A DNA stretch of 64,000 nt from Actinomycetota bacterium. Lineage in GTDB: Bacteria; Actinomycetota; Acidimicrobiia; Acidimicrobiales; Ilumatobacteraceae. Shown one piece after another: positions 7,657 through 18,980 of the stretch. The translations under genes and the position numbers were made by a program. Under the pieces are notes generated by a model, which did not search any database, was not told the origin of the DNA, and saw only the letters and a list, made by a program, of their open reading frames with translations. The number at the start of each line of letters is the position of its first letter. The stretch's first letter is position 1. The DNA lies in NCBI GenBank assembly GCA_016213665.1, contig JACQZX010000125.1, positions 1-64,000 on the forward strand. Reading direction: 5' to 3'.

Positions 7657-9243
7657 ATGCTGCACGAACTTCATATCGAGTCGCTGGGGGTCATCGATAC
7701 CCTCGATCTTGTGCTCGGTCATGGCCTGACTGCGCTCACCGGCGAGACAGGCGCCGGCAAGACCATGCTCGTCGAGGCGATCAGTCTGCTCGTCGGTGGC
7801 CGCGCGGATGCCACCGTCGTTCGTCCCGGTGCCGCGGAGGCCAGGGTGGAGGGCAGGTTCATCGTCGACGGCGAGGAGTACGTCGTCGCCCGTGTCGTGC
7901 CCGCCGACGGTCGCTCGCGGGCTTATATCAACGGTCGTCTCGCTACCGTCGGCAATCTTGCCGAACTTGGCGAAGGAAGCGTCGATCTCCACGGCCAACA
8001 CGCGCACCAAAGTCTCCTGTCGGGGCCAAAGCAGCGCGAGGCGCTCGACCGCTTCTGCCATACCGACCTCGGTCCGCTGCTGGTTGCACGGTCGGCACTG
8101 TCCGAAATAGAAGCTGCTCTCGAGTCGCTCGGCGGCGATAGCAAGTCGCGCGAACGCGAGCTCGATCTGTTGCGCTTCCAGGTAGCAGAACTTGGCGACG
8201 CTGCGATCAGTTCGGCTGACGAGGAGCAGCAACTCACGTCCGAGCACGATGTCCTGGCTCGCACGGTCGAGTATCGCGAGATGGGCGCGGTCGCCCTCGC
8301 CGCGCTCGTCGATGACGATCGCGCAGTCGACGGCGTCGGCACGGCCCTGCACTCCCTCGGTGGGCTCGCTCCGTACGCCAAGCTGGAAGAACAGCTCCGC
8401 GGCGTCGCGGCCGAACTGGCCGATGTGTGCGCCGAGTTGCGGGCCCGCGCCGATTCAATCGAGGAGAATCAGCAGCGATTGGCCGAGGTGCGCGACCGGC
8501 TGCAACTGCTACGCGATCTGCGGCGCAAGTACGGCGACACCCTGGCCGACGTTGTCGCCTTCGAGACCGAGGCGCAGGCACGCCTGGCAGAGCTGGAAGG
8601 CTACGAGCAGCGAGTGGTGGAACTGGAGCGAGAGCGAGCGGCGGCGGCCGAAGTGGTGCGAGCGGCGGCGAAGGTGGTGGCGGCCACCCGGCGGGCCGGG
8701 GCGGCATCGTTGGCGCAACAGGTGCAGGCCAACCTTCAGCAGTTGGCCATGCCGCATGCCAGGGTCGAGGTGGTGGTCGGCGAGATCGATCCCGGCGACG
8801 ATGTCTCGTTTCTGCTGGCGGCCAATCCCGGCTCGTCGCCGCTGCCGCTGGCACGCGTGGCCAGCGGTGGGGAACTGGCGCGGGTGATGCTGGCACTGCG
8901 GCTGGTGCTCACCGAGGCTCCGGATACTCTCGTCTTCGACGAGGTTGACGCCGGCGTGGGCGGGGCGGCGGCAGTTGCAGTCGGACGCAACCTGGCTGCT
9001 CTGGGTCAGCGGCATCAGGTACTAGTGGTCACCCACCTTGCCCAGGTGGCCGCGTTGGCCGACAAGCAGGTCGTTGTCAGCAAGAACATTTCCGCTGACA
9101 ACACTTACGCGTCTGTCAATATCGTGGCCGGTGCCGAGCGAGTGCAGGAGGTGGCTCGAATGTTGTCGGGAGACATGCACGGTGAGTCGGCACTGCAACA
9201 CGCCGCCGACCTGCTCGGTGAAAGAGTCGGCCCCCCGCGATGA
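7657..9243 (+). CDS. recN: DNA repair protein RecN (SMC-like ATPase)
   Basis: 528 residues. The N-terminal half-domain has Walker A GETGAGKT (29-36). A long coiled-coil region follows (about 150-360), and the C-terminal half has the ABC signature VASGGELARVMLAL and Walker B TLVFDEVDAGVGG. RecN is recruited to double-strand breaks and holds ends during recombination repair. The ATG directly abuts the nadK stop, with no gap, so it is expressed with tlyA-nadK; no LexA box could be placed upstream. It overlaps murJ by 4 bases (ATGA). Confidence 0.97.
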   Translation: MLHELHIESLGVIDTLDLVLGHGLTALTGETGAGKTMLVEAISLLVGGRADATVVRPGAAEARVEGRFIVDGEEYVVARVVPADGRSRAYINGRLATVGNLAELGEGSVDLHGQHAHQSLLSGPKQREALDRFCHTDLGPLLVARSALSEIEAALESLGGDSKSRERELDLLRFQVAELGDAAISSADEEQQLTSEHDVLARTVEYREMGAVALAALVDDDRAVDGVGTALHSLGGLAPYAKLEEQLRGVAAELADVCAELRARADSIEENQQRLAEVRDRLQLLRDLRRKYGDTLADVVAFETEAQARLAELEGYEQRVVELERERAAAAEVVRAAAKVVAATRRAGAASLAQQVQANLQQLAMPHARVEVVVGEIDPGDDVSFLLAANPGSSPLPLARVASGGELARVMLALRLVLTEAPDTLVFDEVDAGVGGAAAVAVGRNLAALGQRHQVLVVTHLAQVAALADKQVVVSKNISADNTYASVNIVAGAERVQEVARMLSGDMHGESALQHAADLLGERVGPPR

Positions 9244-10934
9244 GCGATCCGCTACTCAGTGATGCCTTGCCCGACCTCGCCGTAGGCAACAACGCGGGGT
9301 ATCGCCGCGACACAGCCACGGTCACGATCTGCACTCTCATTTCACGGGTCAGCGGTTTCGGACGAGTGCTCGCCATTGCGGCCGTGATGGGCAACGGGCT
9401 GCTCGCCGACGTCTACCTGACCGCCAACATGATCCCGAACCTGCTCTTCGAGCTCGTAGCTCTGGGAGTCCTGCAGGCAGTTCTCGTGCCGTCCTTCGTC
9501 GCCGCGCGGCGTGACGGCGGCGACGCCGCCCTCGGCGACGCGGCGCGTGCCACATCGGGTGTGATCGTTGCAGTTCTCGGTCTGGTCGCGGTGGTCGGAA
9601 TGGCGACGGCGCCACTCGTCGCCAGGTTGCTGCTACTTTCCGAGCCCTCGGCCCCCGTCGCCAACGAGAAGCTCGACCTGATGGTGCCGATGGTGTTGGT
9701 GTTCGTGCCGCAGTTGATCAGCTACGGCGTCGTGACGGTGCTGAGTGCGGCATTGCACGCCAAAGGGCGCTTCGTCGCGGCGACGCTTGCACCGGCGGTG
9801 AACAACATCATCGTCATTGCGGCATGCATCGCATTCCGCGCCAGTCGCAATGGGCGCGTCGCCGACCTCGATCTCACCGTTTGGCAGTTCACCCTCATCG
9901 CCGGAGGCACCAGCGTTGCAGTGCTGGCCTTCAGCCTGACGCCGGCAGTGGCGCTGCGTCGGCTCGGTGTCAAGTGGTGGCCGCAATGGCGACCTGGGCA
10001 TGAGGCGGTCGTGTCGATGAAGCGGTCATTCAAATGGGCCACTGTGTCGATCGTCGGAACTCTCGTGCCGACGGTGGCAGCGCTCGTGCTCGGCAACGGT
10101 GCTGCCGGTGGTGTCGCGGTCTTCGTCTACGCCTTTGCGTTCTTCGTACTCCCGCACGCGCTGATCGCCGTTCCGATAGCGACGACGCTTGTGCCACGTG
10201 TCGCCGATGGTTGGCAGCGCGGCCACCGCGAAGCAGTTCGGTCGGCAATCGACGGCGCGGTGCGCCTGGCGATACCGGTGCTCGTGCTCGCTGCCGCCGG
10301 AATGGTCGGTCTCGCATGGCCGATGACGCGCCTGCTCGCCGGTGTCGGTCAGACGGCGAGCCAGGGTTTGGCTCCGATTGCACACACGCTCGTGGCGTTC
10401 GGTCCCGGGCTGATCGGCTACGGAATCGCGTTCGTGATGATCCGTGTGTTGTTTGCTGTCGAAGATGTCAAGCGTTCGTCGGTGCTGATGATCTACGGCG
10501 CGTTCACCGGGGTCGGTGTCATGGCGCTGGCCGCTCATCTGATGGCGACCGACGAGCGGTCCACCGCCTTGGCGATCGGTTACGGAGCATCACAGACCGT
10601 CGGAGCCGTGCTTCTGACCAGACGGGTGTACGTCCTCACCGGTTCCGTTGCCCTCAAGCGCGTCGCGCGCGTACTCGGAGAATCGTTGCTGGCGGGAGTC
10701 ATTGCGTGGGCCGTGATGGTGGTTGTCGTCCGGTTGTTCGAGCCCACCCGACTCGACGCGCTGCCGGCGTTTCTACTCGGCGGAATGGCCGGAGTCGTCA
10801 GCTTCACCTGCGTCTTGGCAGCATTTCATCGCCGCGAACTGCTCGACCGCTGGCATGGCGTCGAAATCGGTGTCGATTCCGGCGGCGATTCCGGCGGCGC
10901 TCGCCCGGTCAGGTCCGGCGACCCGACGGCTTAG
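9240..10934 (+). CDS. murJ: Lipid II flippase MurJ (MviN family)
   Basis: 564 residues with about 14 hydrophobic segments. The N-terminal region has ISRVSGFGRVLAIAAVMG, a typical MurJ/MviN start, and ANMIPNLLFELVALGVLQAV, with the charged residues that line the flippase cavity. MurJ moves undecaprenyl-linked peptidoglycan precursor across the cytoplasmic membrane. It overlaps recN by 4 bases. It is not a PknB-regulated long form: no cytoplasmic pseudokinase domain follows. Its last 162 bp lie antisense to the 3' end of the PAP2 gene that converges on it. Confidence 0.93.
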   Translation: MSDPLLSDALPDLAVGNNAGYRRDTATVTICTLISRVSGFGRVLAIAAVMGNGLLADVYLTANMIPNLLFELVALGVLQAVLVPSFVAARRDGGDAALGDAARATSGVIVAVLGLVAVVGMATAPLVARLLLLSEPSAPVANEKLDLMVPMVLVFVPQLISYGVVTVLSAALHAKGRFVAATLAPAVNNIIVIAACIAFRASRNGRVADLDLTVWQFTLIAGGTSVAVLAFSLTPAVALRRLGVKWWPQWRPGHEAVVSMKRSFKWATVSIVGTLVPTVAALVLGNGAAGGVAVFVYAFAFFVLPHALIAVPIATTLVPRVADGWQRGHREAVRSAIDGAVRLAIPVLVLAAAGMVGLAWPMTRLLAGVGQTASQGLAPIAHTLVAFGPGLIGYGIAFVMIRVLFAVEDVKRSSVLMIYGAFTGVGVMALAAHLMATDERSTALAIGYGASQTVGAVLLTRRVYVLTGSVALKRVARVLGESLLAGVIAWAVMVVVVRLFEPTRLDALPAFLLGGMAGVVSFTCVLAAFHRRELLDRWHGVEIGVDSGGDSGGARPVRSGDPTA

Positions 10935-11744
10935 TCGGCTTCCCCGCCAGCGCAGTACGGCAGCGGCGATGGCCAGGATGATCACGCCACCGAGAGCATC
11001 GAGAAAATAGTGATTACCGGTCACCACGATTGCGGAGAGGGTGAGCAGTGGGTAGACAAGGCCAGCTATGCGCGTGGCGCGATGTGCTCCGTAGTGGTAC
11101 ATGACGAAACAGCACCACAGCGACCACCCGAAATGCAGGCTGGGCATCGCCGCGTACTGGTTGGCAACGGCCTTGGCCACCGGCGAGTGATAACTCCACA
11201 GCCCACCGATCGTGTCGAGAGTGTCGACGAAACATTTTCCAATCGAGAATCCGTCGGGACCGAGCACAGGAATGTCGTCATTGCACTTGTAAAGCCGAGG
11301 CGGTGCCAGTGGAAACGCCCAGTAACCGATGAGGGCCAGCATGGTCGTCAGCCCGAGCAGGTTGCGCATGTGGCGATAAGCGTCGTGTCGGCGGCGGTAG
11401 AGCCAGACCAACAGCCCGGCGGTGATGACGAAGTGCAGCGTTCCGTACACGATGTTCATCAGCTTGATGAACCAATCGGCGGCCAGCACCGCGGCCTGCG
11501 TCGCTTGTTCGTGGAAGATGTGCAACGACTTCTCCCAGCCGACCAGGTGTCGGGCGTTGGAGTAGGCGCGGTTGGTGACGCCGCGGTCGGCCAGCGAACG
11601 GATGCTCTGGTAGACGTAATAGAACCCGATCACCAGTGCCGTTTCGCGGAGCCACCCTCGATGAGCGATGCGAGCCTGCGGTGTGCGGTCGGTGGGCGCG
11701 CTGCCAGCCACCCCAGCGCCAGCTGCTGATGACTCCAACTTCAC
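10773..11744 (-). CDS. PAP2-superfamily membrane phosphatase/phosphotransferase, with overprinted C-terminal tail
   Basis: 323 residues with about six membrane helices. The C-terminal catalytic motifs of the PAP2_3 (Aur1/inositolphosphotransferase-like) group are present: AAMPSLHFGW (PSLH at 201-204) and TGNHYFLDALGG (catalytic His in 243-249). Such enzymes remove or transfer a phosphate group on a membrane lipid, with the active site outside. The start is GTG, overlapping the preceding paralogue by GTGA. Residues 271-323 extend beyond the last helix, are absent from the paralogue, and are encoded antisense to murJ. Candidate substrates are polyprenyl phosphates or an inositol lipid; decaprenyl-phosphoryl-5-phosphoribose is one possibility. 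Confidence 0.88.
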   Translation of the reverse strand: MKLESSAAGAGVAGSAPTDRTPQARIAHRGWLRETALVIGFYYVYQSIRSLADRGVTNRAYSNARHLVGWEKSLHIFHEQATQAAVLAADWFIKLMNIVYGTLHFVITAGLLVWLYRRRHDAYRHMRNLLGLTTMLALIGYWAFPLAPPRLYKCNDDIPVLGPDGFSIGKCFVDTLDTIGGLWSYHSPVAKAVANQYAAMPSLHFGWSLWCCFVMYHYGAHRATRIAGLVYPLLTLSAIVVTGNHYFLDALGGVIILAIAAAVLRWRGSRLSRRVAGPDRASAAGIAAGIDTDFDAMPAVEQFAAMKCCQDAGEADDSGHSAE

Positions 11745-12586
11745 GCCAGTTGTTCGACGGCGCCCGCGGCATCGTTGCGCGCGGAGCGGTGTTTGGCGAT
11801 CGCGCCAAGGATCCAGTGCGCGAGCAGCAGAACCAACAGGCCTCCGACCGCGTCAAGAAAGTAGTGGTTGGCCGTCGCCATGATCGCGAACAGTGTGAAT
11901 GAGACATGGAATACCCCGAGGCTGCGCAAGGCAAGCGAACGAGTGCAGGCGAAGATGACGATCGCGCACCACACCGCCCACCCGAAGTGCAAGCTGGGCA
12001 TGGCGGCAAACTGATTTGCGATCGCCTGTGCCACGCCGGAGTGGTACGACCACGGACTGCCGCCCCGGTTGAGGGTGTCGACCACACAGTTGCCGAACGA
12101 CGAATCAGGCCCGACTGTCGCAACCCAGTCGTTGCAGGGGAACATGCGTGGCGGTGCCAGCGGGAACAGCCAGAAGCAGATCAAACCGAGAAACGTCGTC
12201 ATTCCGAGCAGGTTGCGCAATCGTGGGTAGATCGTCGGGTGGGTGACGAAGAGCCAGATGAACACGGCGATCGTGCCGATGAAGTGCACGGAACCGTAGT
12301 AGCCATTGGTGAAAGTCATCAGCCAGTTCCACGTTTCGGCCGCGCGCTGGACCGTTGGCTCGCCGAATAGATGTAGACGCTTCTCGGCGTCGACTATCCA
12401 CCGTGCGTGGCGAAAAGCGCGGCCTCGTGCCCCGACATCGGCGCTGCCGCGCGCGAACTGGTACACCTGGTAGAACGCGAGCACCAGGAAGAGCTCCCGT
12501 ACCCACGAGTTGCGCGGCCGTACCGTGGTCGGCCTCGCCGCGGTGTCCGCGGGCGCGAATACGTCGGCGGTGGTAGTGACAGACAC
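11741..12586 (-). CDS. PAP2-superfamily membrane phosphatase/phosphotransferase, tandem paralogue
   Basis: 281 residues, clearly homologous along its length to the following gene: shared FPLAPPR, CNDW/CNDD, YHS.VA.A.ANQ, AAMPSLHFGW (197-200) and ANHYFLDAVGG (239-247). About six membrane helices are expected. The two genes are a tandem duplication that kept all catalytic residues, so both are probably active, perhaps on different lipid phosphates. The start is GTG at 12586. It has no ribosome-binding site but lies 6 nt after TAAGCT, whose TAA is the stop codon of the upstream glycosyltransferase gene. Confidence 0.88.
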   Translation of the reverse strand: MSVTTTADVFAPADTAARPTTVRPRNSWVRELFLVLAFYQVYQFARGSADVGARGRAFRHARWIVDAEKRLHLFGEPTVQRAAETWNWLMTFTNGYYGSVHFIGTIAVFIWLFVTHPTIYPRLRNLLGMTTFLGLICFWLFPLAPPRMFPCNDWVATVGPDSSFGNCVVDTLNRGGSPWSYHSGVAQAIANQFAAMPSLHFGWAVWCAIVIFACTRSLALRSLGVFHVSFTLFAIMATANHYFLDAVGGLLVLLLAHWILGAIAKHRSARNDAAGAVEQLA

Positions 12587-12592
12587 ACTGAA

Positions 12593-12598
12593 AGCTTA
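12593..12598 (-). promoter_or_regulatory. Candidate -10 box TAAGCT overlapping a stop codon
   Basis: On the minus strand TAAGCT is followed by 6 nt and the GTG of the PAP2 gene at 12586. The first three bases are the TAA stop of the upstream glycosyltransferase gene. No Shine-Dalgarno sequence is present. It may be an internal leaderless promoter; coupling to the upstream gene is the alternative. Confidence 0.3.
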
Positions 12599-14041
12599 GC
12601 CAGCGGTCGCCGGTAGGTCGCTGCGACGTAGAACCTCGGCATCGCCGATGAGTCCCTCGGAGCGGTAGTGCTGTTCGATCGCTGTGGCGAGCATTCCCGA
12701 CTCATCGCACTGTTCCAGCGGCTGCAAACGGATCACGAAGTCGGGTGCCTTAGGGCCCGTGAGCAGGTCGAACAGGCCTTGCTGGCCACCTTCGGCCAAG
12801 CGCACGTGGTCCTCCCACAGGTAGCGGAAGGGCGGTGCCTGACCGAGTTCGGTGTACAACGCGGCGTCGGCGCAGTACGCGTAGACGGTCAGCGGGCCGC
12901 GCCGCGTCTCCTGCTCATGGATCCACGCCGCCACCTCCCTGTTCGTATCGGACACGTCGCCGAGGATGAGGCGGGGGTTGGCGATGAACGGCACCGCCGC
13001 CACCAGCGCGATCGCCGCTGCCGCGCCCGCGTACCGCCGATTCTGCCTTGACCGGTCGCCGGCCACGGCCGCGAGCAGGGCCAACGGGTAGGCCAGGATG
13101 ATGAAGTAATGGCGGTGAAAGCTTCCGCCGGTGACGAAGGCCAGCAAGGACACGCTCGCCCACAGCACGATCAACATCGCATGCGGCCGCCGTAGGAGAG
13201 AACGAAATGCAAGTAGTGAGCGGGCGTGCAGCATCAGTGCCACCGCCGGGGCCATCGCCACGGAGACGAAGAGCAGGCTCCGGCCCAGCCGATCGAGTTC
13301 CGGGTTCGAAAGTCCGCTGCGCGAGCCGAGTCGAAAGCCCGCCATCGCGTACCAGTAGTCGTGCCAACCCAACGTGCTGCCGTGCCACGCCACTGCTGCC
13401 AACACGACCGAAACGCCAACGCCCAACAGCAGGGTACTGACGACGACGGTGCGCCGTTGCTGCCAGCGCAACAGCCAGGCAAGTGCCAGCCATGCCAACA
13501 CCGCCACCAGCACGTCGAAGGTCGACTGCTTGACGGCGAGAGCGCAGCCGAACAGCACACCGGCGACGAGCATCCACCAGGTGGCGCATCGCTGCGCGAT
13601 CACCGCCGCCACCACGGCCAACGCGGGCAGCGCGAATCCGGCGGCGAGCAGTTCACCGTTGGAGGCGAAGCCCTCGAGCAGGGGTGAGGCAGTTACCGCC
13701 GCCGTGAGAATTGCCGCCATCGCGCCGATGCCGGCGGTGAACAGGCTGCGTCCGACGGATGCGACGGCGACGACGGCGACGGCGCCCAGCAGAACAGCCA
13801 GAATTCGAGTCGAAGACGCGTCGGTGTGCGGCAGCGCGTCCCAAACTCGGAACAGTGCGATGAATCCCTGCGGTCGGTCGATCCACACGTTTTGGTACAG
13901 CTTGCCTCCGCCAGCCCAGTCGCGGGCTGCGGAGAGTGCGCCCGCTTCATCGGCGAGTAGCGGCGCGAACAGGAATCGCAGGCGCAGCGCGATGGAGACC
14001 GCCACTGCCGCGCCCACGGCGCGGCCATACCCGATCCTCAT
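12596..14041 (-). CDS. GT-C membrane glycosyltransferase, ArnT/GT39-like
   Basis: 481 residues from the ATG at 14041, which overlaps the stop of the preceding gene as ATGA. The protein has about ten hydrophobic helices and a soluble C-terminal part of about 90 residues. The first outer loop carries ADEAG and IDRPQG, the acidic-residue pattern of lipid-phosphosugar-dependent GT-C enzymes of the GT39/GT83 type. It should transfer a sugar from a polyprenyl-phosphate carrier to an acceptor on the outer side of the membrane. The upstream partner is a GT2 of the type that makes such polyprenyl-phospho-sugars, so the pair probably works in sequence. The acceptor is unknown. Confidence 0.82.
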   Translation of the reverse strand: MRIGYGRAVGAAVAVSIALRLRFLFAPLLADEAGALSAARDWAGGGKLYQNVWIDRPQGFIALFRVWDALPHTDASSTRILAVLLGAVAVVAVASVGRSLFTAGIGAMAAILTAAVTASPLLEGFASNGELLAAGFALPALAVVAAVIAQRCATWWMLVAGVLFGCALAVKQSTFDVLVAVLAWLALAWLLRWQQRRTVVVSTLLLGVGVSVVLAAVAWHGSTLGWHDYWYAMAGFRLGSRSGLSNPELDRLGRSLLFVSVAMAPAVALMLHARSLLAFRSLLRRPHAMLIVLWASVSLLAFVTGGSFHRHYFIILAYPLALLAAVAGDRSRQNRRYAGAAAAIALVAAVPFIANPRLILGDVSDTNREVAAWIHEQETRRGPLTVYAYCADAALYTELGQAPPFRYLWEDHVRLAEGGQQGLFDLLTGPKAPDFVIRLQPLEQCDESGMLATAIEQHYRSEGLIGDAEVLRRSDLPATAG

Positions 14042-15216
14042 CGACCCGCCCAGCGCGTGCGCTGCACGTCGGTCGGAGCCGGCCGCGGACGGAACACCCA
14101 CGCCCGCAACAATGCGAACCGCACGGCCGCCAGCGAGATCCACAAGCCGATCAGCGCCAGTGACTCACGAACACGGTGATCGCTGACGAGGTTTGCTACC
14201 ACCATCGATGCGACCACACCGAGCATGGCTGTGGCGCTGCTACGCAAGAGATGGCTGCCACGATCGGCGCGCCCGCGGTGTCCGAAGGTGAAACGTCGAT
14301 TCGCCCACGAATTGACGATCGTCACGCCGCCATAAGCGAGCGCCGCGGCTGGGCCGGCCGCCATTGAACCGCGCGCGCCGAGGTATATCGCCAGCGAGGC
14401 CGCGGTGCTGGAGGCACCGACGACGGCGAAACTGACCAGTTGGCGACCCATGTCGTCGACGAGGCCGGCGCGGGTCAGCGTGCCGAGGTCGACCCGGCCG
14501 CCGCCGCTGGCGAAGGTCTTGGCAACGCGCGCGACTCCACGCAGGTCTTGTGCTGCCGTTGACACGACATGCACGCGGCTGTCGGGGTCGTCGACCCAGT
14601 CGACGGGGATCTCCAGCACACGCAGGCCGTTGTGCTCGGCGACCAAGAGCAACTCCGTGTCGAAGAACCAGGCATCGTCGTGCACCAGCGGCAAGAGCTT
14701 TTCCACGATGTCGCGTCGCGCCACTTTGAAACCGCATTGGGCATCCCGGAAACGGTTGACGAACACCAGTCGCAGCACCCGGTTGTAGCACCGGGAGATG
14801 AACTCCCGGCGAGGCCCACGGGCGACCAGCGCTCCGGGGGCCAGGCGCGAACCGATTCCGATCTCGGAGTGACCCGACACTATCGAGGCGACCAGCGGCA
14901 GTAGCGCGTTGACGCCTGTCGAGAGGTCGACGTCCATATACGCAACGATGTCGGCGCTCGATGACGACCAGGCGTTGCGCAGTGCCAATCCGCGACCCTT
15001 GCGGTCGATCTCGACCACTCGCACGTTGGGCAGCTCTTCGGCGAGTTGGTGGGCGATTGCGCGGGTGCCATCAGTTGATGCGTTGTCGGCGATGCTGATC
15101 TGCCATCCGAACGGAAAGCCATTAGCCAGGTAACGGTGCAGACGTTCGACACTGACCCGCAGGACGTGTTCTTCGTTGTAGACCGGCACGGTCACGTCGA
15201 CAACTGTGTCCGCCAT
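14038..15216 (-). CDS. GT2 polyprenyl-phosphate glycosyltransferase fused to a GtrA domain
   Basis: 392 residues. Residues 1 to about 230 are a GT2 domain of the dolichol-phosphate mannose synthase type: VTVPVYNEE, ADNASTDGT, YMDVDLSTG and FRDAQCGFK. Residues about 255-375 form a four-helix GtrA-like membrane domain. The enzyme should charge polyprenyl phosphate with a nucleotide-activated sugar at the inner face, and the GtrA part may help flip it. The ATG at 15216 is chosen over a GTG at 15243 because TAGCAT lies 8 nt before it (leaderless pattern) and the domain starts there. It overlaps the downstream GT-C gene by 4 bases and is divergent from pyrG. Confidence 0.88.
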   Translation of the reverse strand: MADTVVDVTVPVYNEEHVLRVSVERLHRYLANGFPFGWQISIADNASTDGTRAIAHQLAEELPNVRVVEIDRKGRGLALRNAWSSSSADIVAYMDVDLSTGVNALLPLVASIVSGHSEIGIGSRLAPGALVARGPRREFISRCYNRVLRLVFVNRFRDAQCGFKVARRDIVEKLLPLVHDDAWFFDTELLLVAEHNGLRVLEIPVDWVDDPDSRVHVVSTAAQDLRGVARVAKTFASGGGRVDLGTLTRAGLVDDMGRQLVSFAVVGASSTAASLAIYLGARGSMAAGPAAALAYGGVTIVNSWANRRFTFGHRGRADRGSHLLRSSATAMLGVVASMVVANLVSDHRVRESLALIGLWISLAAVRFALLRAWVFRPRPAPTDVQRTRWAGR

Positions 15217-15224
15217 CAATCTCG

Positions 15225-15230
15225 ATGCTA
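15225..15230 (-). promoter_or_regulatory. Candidate -10 box TAGCAT of a leaderless promoter
   Basis: On the minus strand TAGCAT is followed by 8 nt and ATG (15216) of the GT2-GtrA gene. No ribosome-binding site lies between. The same hexamer at a similar distance precedes the GT-C gene at 38889. Confidence 0.45.
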
Positions 15231-15309
15231 ACCGAACCACCACTCGCGTCGTCTGCCGGGATAGACTGCCGTTCCGTCGTCAGTACTAGTCATACGCCAG
15301 AAACACTGA

Positions 15310-17565
<2,256 letters not shown>

Positions 17566-17569
<4 letters not shown>

Positions 17570-18507
17570 ACGTCGTGCCCGTCGACTCCCCGGTCGACCT
17601 TCCTGCCGATGTGGAGGACTTCCTTTCATGGATGGCGAGCGAGCGTGGACGATCGAGCAACACGCTGGCCGCCTACCGTCGGGACTTGGCGGGCTACTCG
17701 CGGTGGCTACACGACGAGGCGACGTCGCTCGCTCTCGTGCAACGCGGCCAGCTGAGCTCCTTCGTGCAATCACGACGGGCCGGCGGTGCCGCGCCGGCGA
17801 GCGTCGCCCGCCAACTGGCCGCGATTCGGATGCTGCATCGCTTCCTGGCCGAGGAAGGCATCAGGCTCGATGATCCTTCGGTCGACGTCGAAGGGGTGCG
17901 TGTTCCCGCTGGAATCCCACATCCGCTGACGGAGCCAGAAGTCGAGCGACTGCTCGCCTGCGTTGTCGCGACCGATCCGGTGTCGCTACGCGATCGAGCA
18001 GTGCTGGAGTTGCTTTACGCCACCGGTGCTCGCATCAGCGAGCTGTGCGGGCTTTCGCTGGCCGACTTCGATTACGACAATCGCCTGGTGCGGGTGTTCG
18101 GCAAGGGTTCCAAGGAGCGCGTTGTGCCTTACGGGCGCGCGGCCATGGCGACGGTGCAGCAATGGCTCACCTCCGGGCGACCTCACCTAGCCCCCGCGCG
18201 CTGGGCGCGCCGTGGAGATGAGGAGGCGGTGTTCCTCAACACGCGCGGTGCCCGGCTCTCCCGGCAGGGTGCATGGGCCGTCGTCAAGAAATACGGCGAC
18301 CGGGTCGGGCTCGGCGAGAAGTTGTCACCCCACGTGCTACGACATTCCTGCGCCACCCATCTGCTCGACCACGGCGCCGACCTGCGCATTGTGCAGGAAC
18401 TGTTGGGCCACGCCTCGATCTCGACCACACAGGTTTACACCAGGGTCAGTCAGGAACGGCTGTGGGCTGTCTATCGGCAAGCGCATCCGCGGGCGGAAGC
18501 GAAGTGA
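17566..18507 (+). CDS. xerD: Site-specific tyrosine recombinase XerD
   Basis: 313 residues with an N-terminal SAM-like core-binding domain (about 15-105) and a C-terminal catalytic domain. The full catalytic set is present: Arg156 (GARISEL), Lys180 (GKGSKER), His256 and Arg259 (HVLRHSC), His282 and nucleophile Tyr291 (GHASISTTQVY). XerD resolves chromosome dimers with XerC. The gene order pyrG-NUDIX-xerD-...-scpA is chromosomal housekeeping, so this is not a phage integrase. The start is a TTG overlapping the NUDIX stop (TTGA). Confidence 0.96.
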
Positions 18508-18953
18508 GGGCGATTGCGAACGGGTGGCACTTGGCGCGCCGACTTGGCGGTTCGATTTCGCGCCGCGCCCCGTCGGCCGCGGATGTTGCCTGGGTTGCAG
18601 CGCACCTGTTGCCGGGCGAAGCGAGACTCTGGCAGCAGCTACCTGTTCAGGACCGGCGGCACTCGATTCTGGTCGCGCGCCGGTTCAATGGCCTCGTCGC
18701 CACAGCGACTCGCGCCGAGATTGCCGGCGCGCTGCTTCACGACGTCGGCAAACTGGTCAGCTCGCTGGGCACGTTCGGCCGGGTGGCTGCCACCGTCATC
18801 GGAGCGCGCACGAAGCGTTTTCGTGAGTACCACGACCACGAGCAGTTGGGGGTCGCGATGCTCCGGTCGGTCGGTTCCGAGCAGGCGACATTGGATCTGA
18901 TCGAAGGCAAAGGCCGCGCCGCCGGCGCACTGCGCGCCGCCGACGCGACCTGA
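18504..18953 (+). CDS. HD-domain protein, probable phosphohydrolase
   Basis: 149 residues from a GTG that overlaps the xerD stop (GTGA); a longer reading frame begins inside xerD and is not real. It carries an HD signature: RRHSI (His53) and LLHDVGKL (His79-Asp80), with DHEQLG downstream as a further metal-ligand region. Short HD proteins hydrolyse phosphate bonds in nucleotides or related compounds; the substrate here is not known. It is translationally coupled to xerD. The domain is short, so a truncated or minimal HD fold is possible. Confidence 0.82.
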   Translation: MRAIANGWHLARRLGGSISRRAPSAADVAWVAAHLLPGEARLWQQLPVQDRRHSILVARRFNGLVATATRAEIAGALLHDVGKLVSSLGTFGRVAATVIGARTKRFREYHDHEQLGVAMLRSVGSEQATLDLIEGKGRAAGALRAADAT

Positions 18954-18980
18954 CCTGTCTTGTCGTCCGCGGGACGGTGC

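Noticed and set aside
7270-8352. Minus-strand ORF of 360 aa opposite nadK and recN
   Set aside because: Shadow frame: both genes on the plus strand have complete motifs, and this frame shows no protein-family signature.
11278-12123. Alternative minus-strand ORF of 281 aa across both PAP2 genes
   Set aside because: It runs out of frame with both PAP2 genes and crosses their junction; the PAP2 frames have all catalytic motifs.
18273-18503. Upstream extension of the HD-domain frame into xerD
   Set aside because: It overlaps the catalytic part of xerD in another frame and has no conserved residues; the GTGA overlap at 18504 gives a normal start.
18954-18980. Small hairpin CGTCC-GCG-GGACG between the convergent HD and NTF2-like genes
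   Set aside because: Five-base stem without a T run; too weak to call a terminator.
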